Shown in pieces: positions 32,660 through 41,000 of a stretch of 64,000 nucleotides of DNA. Below the pieces are notes generated by a model. That model had not been told where the DNA came from. It saw only the letters and a list, made by a program, of their open reading frames with translations, and ran no database searches. A program made the translations under genes and the position numbers. Position 1 is the first letter of the stretch. Every line of letters begins with the position of its first letter. Location of the stretch: contig NZ_CP090145.1 in the NCBI RefSeq assembly GCF_023008245.1, forward strand, positions 3,348,001 to 3,412,000. The letters run 5' to 3'. The DNA comes from Flavobacterium sediminilitoris (GTDB taxonomy: Bacteria > Bacteroidota > Bacteroidia > Flavobacteriales > Flavobacteriaceae).

Positions 32660-32731
32660 AAACACCAGAAGGAATCGAACCTCCATCTCCAGCATACATT
32701 GCTGTTGCTCTAACCTTTGAGCTATAGCATT
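32660..32731 (-). tRNA. tRNA-Thr(UGU)-like
   Basis: A 72-nt cloverleaf: AATGCTA/TGGTGTT acceptor stem with three G-U pairs, GCTC/GAGC D stem, 4-bp anticodon stem (CAGC/GCTG) with loop AATGTAT, and GGAGG-TTCGATT-CCTTC T arm. The anticodon reads UGU. Position 33, almost always U, is A here, and the acceptor stem is weak, so decoding ability is doubtful. No CCA is encoded. Confidence 0.7.
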
Positions 32732-32738
32732 TTGTTGA

Positions 32739-32775
32739 TTTGTCAGGATTCGAAACCGAACAAAGAGAGTCAAAG
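32739..32775 (-). pseudogene. 3' fragment of a tRNA, related to the tRNA-Arg of the same array
   Basis: The minus strand has a T-arm-like GG-TTTCGAAT-CC followed by TGACAAATCAACAAAATG. The same order (TTCGAATC-TTGACAAAATCACAAAATG) forms the 3' end and trailer of tRNA-Arg at 33000-33073. No matching 5' half is present upstream, so it is a partial duplication. Confidence 0.5.
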
Positions 32776-32777
32776 TC

Positions 32778-32841
32778 TTACTATTCACTAATTACTATTC
32801 ACTAATCACTAATTACTAATTACTATTCACTAGCTACTAAA
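32778..32841. repeat. CTAATTACTATTCA low-complexity tandem repeat
   Basis: About 64 bp of repeated CTAATTACTATTCACTAAT units between tRNA-Pro and the tRNA fragment. It belongs to the same family as the stretches at 22337, 31889 and 32620. Confidence 0.6.
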
Positions 32842-32844
32842 CAG

Positions 32845-32917
32845 TCTGGGAAGCAGGACTCGAACCTACAACCTCTCGCATCCAAAGCGAGTAAACAACC
32901 AATCGTTATCTTCCCAG
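32845..32917 (-). tRNA. tRNA-Pro(UGG)
   Basis: A 73-nt cloverleaf with perfect CTGGGAA/TTCCCAG acceptor stem, weak D stem (AAC/GTT), perfect CTCGC-TTTGGAT-GCGAG anticodon arm (UGG), and GTAGG-TTCGAGT-CCTGC T arm. C1-G72 and discriminator A73 fit bacterial tRNA-Pro. CCA is not encoded. Confidence 0.85.
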
Positions 32918-32999
32918 CGGTTACTCAAAGTCAAGTCTTTTTGAGAGACAGTCAAAAAAACCATCCTTTGAGTGGGTGTTCCTTTCTAAGAACATTTTG

Positions 33000-33073
33000 T
33001 GATTTTGTCAAGATTCGAACTTGAAACCTATTGCTTCGTAGGCAATTGCTCTCTCCAGTTGAGCTACAAAATC
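33000..33073 (-). tRNA. tRNA-Arg(ACG)
   Basis: A 74-nt cloverleaf with perfect GATTTTG/CAAAATC acceptor stem, GCTC/GAGC D stem with 9-nt loop, ATTGC-CTACGAA-GCAAT anticodon arm and TCAAG-TTCGAAT-CTTGA T arm, discriminator A. The ACG anticodon normally becomes ICG through TadA. The next tRNA lies only 5 nt away, so they share a transcript. Confidence 0.9.
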
Positions 33074-33078
33074 AGTTG

Positions 33079-33165
33079 CGGAGAGCAAGGGAATTGAACC
33101 CTCATTACCTTGTGAGTAAACCGATTAGCAGTCGGGTGTAACAAACCAATATTTACCTACTCTCC
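33079..33165 (-). tRNA. tRNA-Ser(GCU)
   Basis: An 87-nt class II tRNA: GGAGAGT/GCTCTCC acceptor stem, GTAA/TTAC D stem, anticodon loop CTGCTAA (GCU), long variable arm (TTAC...GTAA), GAGGG-TTCAATT-CCCTT T arm, and discriminator G73 as expected for serine. CCA is not encoded. It is the first tRNA of the array. Confidence 0.9.
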
Positions 33166-33178
33166 AAATTTTAAGCAT

Positions 33179-33208
33179 AAAAAAAAGCACCTCGTTAAAG
33201 GTGCTTCA
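33179..33208 (-). terminator. Terminator/attenuator upstream of the tRNA array
   Basis: AAGCACC and GGTGCTT pair around an 8-nt loop and are followed by eight T on the minus strand, immediately before tRNA-Ser. Since no good promoter lies between it and the tRNA, transcription must read through or be regulated here. Confidence 0.8.
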
Positions 33209-33233
33209 TGTTTACAAATAAGATAGTATTATC

Positions 33234-33368
33234 TTATTGCCTATAGTGATGCACCTGCATGTTTCGTTTTACCGCGAAGTCAAAACTCGGGTTTAGTGAA
33301 AAGCTACGCTCTAGTGAAATTAAATTCATTTTTTGTTCTCCTTTATACTGTATATCTAGTGTTCTCAT
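33234..33368 (-). CDS. Small ORF (44 aa) upstream of the tRNA array
   Basis: The ORF starts M-R-T-L-D-I-Q-Y-K-G-E-Q-K and ends Q-V-H-H-Y-R-Q. An internal ATG (codon 14) is preceded by AAAGGAG, an unusually good ribosome binding site here, and would give 31 residues. A promoter fits at 33468-33500 and a terminator follows 26 nt after the stop. The peptide is basic and has no membrane segment. It may be a leader peptide controlling read-through into the tRNAs, or a peptide substrate for the ATP-grasp proteins. Confidence 0.5.
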   Translation of the reverse strand: MRTLDIQYKGEQKMNLISLERSFSLNPSFDFAVKRNMQVHHYRQ

Positions 33369-33467
33369 GTTTCTTAATTATAAATTGTTACTGATTAATT
33401 AATCAATTGTTTTATTACTTCTTCAAAAATCAATCATTACTAATTGATTGCTTCATTATTTCTGCTG

Positions 33468-33500
33468 CAAAGATAAAGTCAAAAAAAGTAAACTTCCAAA
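33468..33500 (-). promoter_or_regulatory. Bacteroidota-type promoter for the small ORF/tRNA transcript
   Basis: On the minus strand TTTG, 21 nt, then TATCTTTG match the TTTG / TAnnTTTG consensus. The predicted start is near 33461, giving a leader of about 95 nt before the 44-residue ORF. Confidence 0.6.
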
Positions 33501-33736
33501 TCTTTTTTTAAATTATTTTATTGACTATCAATTAGTTACACTTATTTTTAAGCAAAAAAAAGCCTGTCCGTTTTACAACCGATATTCTTAAATCATCCAA
33601 ATGACTGTCTCTCATTTGCTTAGCTTTCAAGTCTTATTTTGTTTTATTTTTATTAAGCATTAAACATTTTTTTCTTTTTTTTAAATTCTCTTCTCTTTCC
33701 TCTATTCTCTTCACTAATTACTAAGTAATAAACAAC

Positions 33737-33766
33737 AAAAAAAGCGCCCTCTTGTGAAGGACGCTT
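33737..33766 (-). terminator. Terminator after the 37-aa ORF
   Basis: AAGCG(T/C)CCT and AGGGCGCTT pair around a short loop with seven T following on the minus strand. Confidence 0.8.
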
Positions 33767-33803
33767 GTATATATTGTGAAGTAAAAAGTACTTTTTCTGT
33801 ATT

Positions 33804-33917
33804 CTAAAACTCATAAAACATTACAAACGACCTATTGCCCTTAGCAGGGAATCCTTCTGCTAAACGGTAGTTACTATCTTTTGATAGTATTACAATATGT
33901 TGTCTTAATGTTTTCAT
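33804..33917 (-). CDS. Small ORF (37 aa) with its own terminator
   Basis: Begins M-K-T-L-R-Q-H-I-V-I-L and ends N-R-S-F-V-M-F-Y-E-F. TATATTTG at 33926-33933 on the minus strand fits the -7 box; the transcript would then start almost at the ATG, so the message may be nearly leaderless. Like the 44-residue ORF it begins M-(K/R)-T-L, contains R-S-F and is followed by a terminator. The two may be paralogous peptides. Confidence 0.45.
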   Translation of the reverse strand: MKTLRQHIVILSKDSNYRLAEGFPAKGNRSFVMFYEF

Positions 33918-34068
33918 TTCGAGGACAAATATAAGATTTATTTTATAAAATTCATTTTTTTAATAAAAATTACATCTAAAAATGCTAAAATTATAAGATT
34001 ACTTTAAATAGTACTACTTAACCACAAGATCCAATTCTAAAATGGAAACCAAACAATGAACACAATCT

Positions 34069-34347
34069 TTATTTTTTAGAACATCCTTTTATTGTAGATT
34101 CAATGCCTTTCCATATTTGACTTTCAGAAGCTAATCCAGGTTTTTTAATTATTGTATAAGCTACACTGTTACTAGTAGGATTAAAATTAAACTCTAAAAG
34201 CACTTCTCCTACAATTGTACTTGTTTTTGCTGTTCCAGAATTAGCTCCAGGTGGAGCATAAACCGTTCCGTGTTCTTTTAAGCTTGTTGCTTTTACACAT
34301 TCCCAAATTGATGGTGTTACTCCATCAAAAGTTTTTGATTTTGACAT
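34069..34347 (-). CDS. Small hypothetical protein
   Basis: This 92-residue soluble protein has no signal peptide and is rich in S, T, K and G. The stretch A-P-P-G-A-N-S-G-T-A-K-T-S-T-I-V-G-E-V-L-L-E-F-N-F suggests a small beta-sheet protein. A Cys in the first third and one near the C-terminus (K-G-C-S-K-K) could form a disulfide. No family recognised. Last gene of the minus-strand RHS locus, 108 nt after the oxygenase gene. Confidence 0.55.
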   Translation of the reverse strand: MSKSKTFDGVTPSIWECVKATSLKEHGTVYAPPGANSGTAKTSTIVGEVLLEFNFNPTSNSVAYTIIKKPGLASESQIWKGIESTIKGCSKK

Positions 34348-34455
34348 AATGTTTATTTTTAAAGTTGTTTATTTTTAGACCCTTAAATATCTTTTCTATT
34401 AAATTTATAATGGAAACCTCATCCTTATTTCTAAAGAAAAACTAATTATTTTACT

Positions 34456-35049
34456 CTATCGAAAAGGTGGACCATAAATCCATAATACCAATGATTTTCT
34501 TGTTCCTTTTGTTACAGGAGTAACTCTATGTAAGAAATAAGAAGGAAATAGTATTACGCACCCTTTTTTCCTTGGTAGTTTTACCACTTCATTTCCTATC
34601 ATAAACTCAAAATCACCACCTTCATAGTCTTCTGGATCTGATAATTGCATGGTAATACTTACTTTTCTTCTAGCATATTTTTCACTTCCTAAGTCCATAT
34701 GCCAATCAAAATGTCCACCATTATGATGATAAGCTGTATATTGTAAATCATCAACTATTTCTGTAAGATCAAATTTCCAAAGAGATTTATTCGCTTCTGT
34801 AGCCATAGTAATAAACCTTTCATACAACCATTTAAAATCTGGAACTTCTTTTTTAAGCCATTTAATTTCACTTTTTCGTTTTATTTCTAAATCATCCGTA
34901 TCATGTGATATTTTTGCAATATTAAAAGGAATAGGCTCCTGAATTTGTTCAATTTGGAGTAATTCATCTTCTGTAAATGCTTCTTGAAACCAATACCAAT
35001 TATCTAATTGGCATTGGTCATAATTATCTAATAGCATATTCATAATCAA
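34456..35049 (-). CDS. 2-oxoglutarate/Fe(II) oxygenase (PKHD-type)
   Basis: At 197 residues it has the prolyl-4-hydroxylase-like fold. The iron triad is H-x-D in H-F-D-W-H-M-D, and a distal His in F-P-S-Y-F-L-H-R-V-T-P-V, with the 2OG-binding Arg in T-R-K-S-L-V-L-W. This pattern is that of PKHD hydroxylases such as PiuC. It follows the giant RHS-like gene by 20 nt on the same strand and may hydroxylate it or its partner proteins. That target is inferred. Confidence 0.82.
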   Translation of the reverse strand: MIMNMLLDNYDQCQLDNWYWFQEAFTEDELLQIEQIQEPIPFNIAKISHDTDDLEIKRKSEIKWLKKEVPDFKWLYERFITMATEANKSLWKFDLTEIVDDLQYTAYHHNGGHFDWHMDLGSEKYARRKVSITMQLSDPEDYEGGDFEFMIGNEVVKLPRKKGCVILFPSYFLHRVTPVTKGTRKSLVLWIYGPPFR

Positions 35050-35069
35050 ATATTTATAAGTACTATTTT

Positions 35070-38000
35070 TTACAATCTAATGATTCCATTAGCTGGAACT
35101 TGATATTTCGGGGTTCCAATATTCATAAAATTAAGTTCATTTTGAGCTCTTTCCGTTGCATAGGATTTAGTTTCTAAAGACCCGATACTTCCTCCTACAA
35201 ATCCTCCTACAACTGTATTCATAAGTCCTGTATCAAAACTATTTCCATGAATGGCATTCGATCCTAATTGAATGGATACATCAATAGCCTCAGATTTTGC
35301 TATTCCCGCTGATACTCTTGAAAATAAATTTCCCCATCCAGATTTATAATCAATACCTGGTATTGCCCATGATAATGTAGAACTTAATACTCCTTTGATT
35401 AACGCTTCATCCAAACCAGCTCCTAAACTATTTCCATGTGCTGCATTATCTATTAATGTAGCAGATGTAACAGCTAATTCGGCACCAGCAACAGCAAAAG
35501 CTCCTTTTATTCCAGCATTGGCTACTTTGGCCAAAGTACTTACAGCTTTCCCTGCATCTGCAGCTGCTTTTACTCCTGTAGCTGCTTCTGCAGCTATAGA
35601 TCCTGCTGCTCCAAAACCACCTGTTATAGCACCTACAACAAATCCAATTGCTGTATTAATACCATATTCTTTCCAACTGAAATCGTTTGTTATTAAACTA
35701 ACTGCAGAATACGTTACAGAACTTACTCCTGCTCCTATAAATGCCCCTGCTAAAGAAGCTAACCCTATACTCACAGGTGTAGAAAGACCTCCTGTAACCG
35801 CTTCTAAAACTCCTGCTACAACATCTATAGCTACACCTATTAAAATTTCAAATGCTCCAATAATAGCGCCTCCAATTGCGGAAAAGAAATTACCTATAGA
35901 AAAATTACCCGATGGATCAATGTAAACTAATGGACTATTCCCAGCATAGATATAAGGACTAAAGAATTGATTATAATTATCAATTACGCCAAATCGACCT
36001 ATTCTACTAAAATAAAAGCGAGCTTTATAATTATATATGCCTAATTCATAATCATATTCTTGACTAGTAAACAAATAAGGAAAGAAATCCGTTTCAGGCT
36101 GAGCAACAACAGTTACGTTTCCATAGATATCATATTCATAAGCCGCAATAGCATTAGCATTATCGTCCATAATTACTCGCACAGAACCTAAATGATCCTT
36201 CAAAGTAAAATAGGTATTATTATTTTTTACAAAGGATACTACACCAATTGGTCCATATACCATATATAAAGTATCTTTTACACTATTACTTTTCTTTATT
36301 TGTACTAACGGATTACCCGATAAACTTTTTACATACAACGTGCTTTCTTGAACAGAACCTCCAGAATATTGTTGTTTTAATACTCTATCACTTGAATTAT
36401 TATAAAAGAATTTATACTGTTTTTCAAGATTTAAATCATTTATAACAGCAGTCATACGTGAACCAGCATCATAGGTAAATTGTAATTGCTGCGCTTCGTA
36501 ACCATCATCATCAGAGGTTTGATAATGTGCAATTGAACCATTTAAATTGTATTGAAAGTCAAATAAAGTACTTTGATTTTCTATATCTGTTACTTTTTGA
36601 AGACGATCTCCTTTTCCAATTTCTGGTTCAAATTGATAGGTTTTAGAATCAATCGTTATCGTATCAAAATTCCCATTATTATCAAACTTATATTGCTTAG
36701 TATTCAACTCATTCTGTCCTCTACTCTCTTTAACGTTTTCTAATGCATTTAGTGAATTATAAGTATTGGTAAAAGTAGAGCCCGCACTCATATCTGAAGG
36801 ATATTGAAAACGAATAGCTGCCGATTGTCCATTATAATAAGCAGGTCCTTCTGGCAATGAAGTTTGTAAGGTTTCTTGAAAAATAAAAGAACTATCTTGT
36901 GTTTTAGTATCCTTTACATTATCAAGCCATACAGGAGAATTATAGCCATAATTACGAATAAAACTATTTCCAGTAGGGTTTAACGTTTCTTCTAAAGGTT
37001 TTCCAGTAGGATTATAAACATAAGAAGCAATATTACTTGAAGAAGCCGTATTTCCTATACGCTCAATTTGTCCTATAGTATTATACGTATAATAAACTGA
37101 ATATGGAGTACTCCCTTTTTCAACCGGATAATCAATTTGAGTAATACCGCCTAAATTATTGTAATAAAAACGAGTTTCATAATTTTCATTATCAAAATCA
37201 ATTACCTTTTGAGTTCTACTAATTACATTGCCATAAATGTCATATAAGAAATTTTCTATTACATCTGCATTACCATCGTCTGAATGGTTATTTTCCGTTT
37301 TTACTACTTGTCCTATTTGATAAGGAGCATTAGTCCCATCATAGTCATAATACGTTTTCATTCGCCAAGTTGACACATTTTCAGGATATTCTGGATGATA
37401 ATTGGCCTGATCTTGTAAAGCATTTCTATCCCAAACTCCTGCAACATAGCCAGTTTCACTTATTCTTCCTGAAAGATCATATTTATAATATTGATAATTC
37501 CCTTGAGATTTGCCTTCTGCATCTTGGCGGAAACGCAAACGATTAGACCTGTCATAAATCATTTCTGTAGTTCCTCCATTTGCATTTGAAGTACTGATTA
37601 ATTCACCAATAAAACTATACGTTTGATAACTTATCCAATCTTCGTTATTTTGTCCACCTTCTTCATAATTGGGTGATAATGCACGTATTGGATACCCTAA
37701 ATCATTATAATAAACTGCTGAAACAATTTCTGCTGTTGCCGATTTTTGACTTACTTTTCTAACTTCTTGATTTCTCTTATCGGTAATAGTATAGGTTTTA
37801 TTTCCATTTTGATCTGTAACACTTACCTGATAATATTCTCCTTTTGGCAAACCATAAGTTCCGTCATTACTTCCATATTCATACTTCTGAGTATTAGCTC
37901 CCAACTTATAAGCTACACCAGGCATGGATTGCTCTAGTATTCTTCCAAGTGGAGAAGTTTCGTAGCGATATCCAAAATAAGGATAACCTTCATCCTCTTG

Positions 38001-41000
38001 ATAAGTATCCGTTATTAAACCTTGCATTTTTTGTGTATCAAAATCATACAAAGCAAACTCTGAGATATACTGAAAAACAGGTGTGCTGGTAGAGGCTTCA
38101 ACAAAAGCAGGCTTTGTATTGGCAATTATATTTCCTTGATTGTTATAAATATTTTCAATTACAGTCATTCTAGTATTATCTAGTAATTGAGACTGCATAT
38201 CATTTCCTACAGCATTCACAAATGTTTGCGTAGCCATAGGGCTAATCATTGTTAATAAACTATTTATGCTAATCTTATTGTTTGTAAATAAGCTCAGTTT
38301 TCCAGAAATAATACTATTCGATTTATAATTAAACACAAGTATTCCATCGGCAAAAAACAACAATGTATTTTTAGTAACCATAACAGTCCATTGCGATGCT
38401 AAAGAAGCTATTTCTGTTGTATTAGAAGTCTGATTTATTTTATAGAACTTATTAAACTCCGATTCATATATGGCATCTTCCTTTGCATTGACAGCATTTC
38501 CAATAACTTTAGAATAGCACCCTGTTCTTAACAACAAAGATTGTGCATCCTCTTTAGATTTAGGATGACTTATTTTTATACTTGGTTTTTTAAACTGAAG
38601 AATTTGATGATCACTTCCTAATAATTCCCATTGACTAGTAGAAGGATTCCATTGAATGGTATATTGATCTCCTATTTGTAAGCCCAATGAGTTCGAAATG
38701 ATTTCTTTTGGCATTAACTGAACTAATAATCCATAATCATTCAATTCGTTTCCTTTATAACTTAAAATTCCTTCACCAGAAGATTTTGTATAATTCAATA
38801 CACCATTTTCTGTTTGCCAGTCTTGCTCATTAGAAGGAGTCCAATAGTTTTTCCATTCATTACCCTGAGTAAAAGAGAGAGCATCTCCTCCATTAACAGC
38901 CATTATCTTTAGTTTACTATTAGGATTTTCTGTAGAAAAAGCATTATCATTTCCTGTTCGTGAAAAATAATTCGTTGCCATTGATGTTGTCTTTTCTGCA
39001 AAACTTGTATTGGCCACTATTCTTTGGTAATTATCAAAAAACTTTCTTTTTACTTCTCCATTTGAACCTAAACTAGCTTGAATAGCATCAATTTGAGTAT
39101 TAACCGAAGTTGCAGAAAATAGACTTTGCAAAGGAGAAAAACGAACACAATCTACTAAAACCGCAGTTGCAGTATTATTATTTTGTGCCTTAATACTAAT
39201 TGTTATAGCACTATTCCCATTTGCTTGTACTGCTTTTAAATTTAAAATTTGATACACATATAGCCATTTACCAACCTCATTACCAAAAGACAACTCTATT
39301 TCATTTCCTACTGTTGTTCCATTTTGGCTAAAAGATACAATCCATTTTGCATCGCCTTTAGAAGTATCAAAACCGTCTGGAAGTTTCACATAACTTGAAA
39401 AAACATAATCTTGTAATTGATTTTGAGGAGTAAAGCTATTTTCTAAACCTATTCCTTTCTCTATTTTTAACGATGCTTGTCCTATTTTAGCATCTATAGT
39501 TGCGTCTTTATCATTAGGAATAATACTTGCATTAGGTAAAATGGTCCATCCATCATTATCTTCATAAGATTCAAAACTCAAAAATGAAGCTTCTTCCCCT
39601 ATTTTACTAGCGGTTAAAAATTCGGCTATTTGGAATTGTGCATCTGTGCTATAGATATAAGATGCTTTTACCCCTTCCACATCCATCATTTCATTTACAG
39701 TATCATAAACACCTCTTGTAACAACCTCTTGTTTTTTTAACCAATCATTATTATTTTGAATAGTAGAAAAATCAAAATCAGGTGTATTCTTATCATTATC
39801 TAGCCATTCAAAATTTTGAAAAGGAGACCATTTCCATTCCGCATTAGTTGACCAGTTTTTCCATGTAACGATTTTAGAACTTACACACTTTTTCTCTGTG
39901 TTTTTATCACTTATAAACACCGATTCTTGTGCTATAGCATTCAACAAATGTTTTTGTTGCATTGCAGCTTGATAATTTGGAATCTGAATAGCGTATTTTT
40001 TCTCACTGGTAATTGTTTTCTGATCACCATTTGAATCATAATAAGAACTAAAAGAACGCATTGGCAATCCAATATCCTGATAGTATTCTATGGTTGATAA
40101 TTGAGTAACGCCATCTTGTTCTGATACTGTTTTACTTATTCTAAAAAAAGCACCAAATAAATAACTTTTCTGATTTACATTAGCCGTAAATATTTGCCAA
40201 TAATTAATATCCTTGCTTACTAAATTACCTTCTTTATCGTATTGCAATTTTTGTAGTAAAGCACCATTTAGCAACTGACTATAATTATACACCCAATTTG
40301 TATTGTAAGGAATTTCATTTTGCAAAGACACCCCATTAGAAAAATAACTAATTAAAATGCCACTTGTTGTTAAAGCCACATCGGGTATTTTCGTACCCAT
40401 AAAAGTAGTTACTTTTGGAAATTGTGCTAAACTAGAATGAGCATCATACGTAATAATAGATTGTGCAGAACGAGTATAATCATAAGATTGATAAAAAACA
40501 TCTTCACTATTTACATCATTCGTAATAGCGATATAAGATACTGGTGTTACCTGAACCGAATCAGTAGCTTTACCATCTACTACTTTATATAAGGCTAGAG
40601 AACTACAACTATCAAATTCCTGATTAGAAGGATAGGTTACAAAAACATCTGCTCCAGCTAATAAAGTACCTGCTTTTACTGTTTCTTGATCCACCATTAT
40701 TTTTTGTCCAAAACCTTCAGAAGTAATAGGTAATTTTACAGGTGCGCTTAAACTACCATTAATAGGATTTACAAAATACGTTTGTGCATTATCATCTGTA
40801 GTATCTTGATAAGCAATATACATAGAAGCTCTATTCTGAACTGTTTCAGGAGCGTTTAAATTATTTAATTGCTGTGTTTGCTTAATCCAGTTACCATTTG
40901 TATTCTGATAAAAAACATCTTTCCCAACCGTCATATAATTACTACTCACGGTAATATGTTTACCTGTTGAAGCTAAATTTTGAGGCGCTCCCCATGAACC

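Noticed and set aside
35395-35925. Alanine/proline-rich 176-residue plus-strand frame inside the RHS gene
   Set aside because: It is a shadow of the Gly/Ala-rich C-terminal domain of the RHS protein on the other strand.
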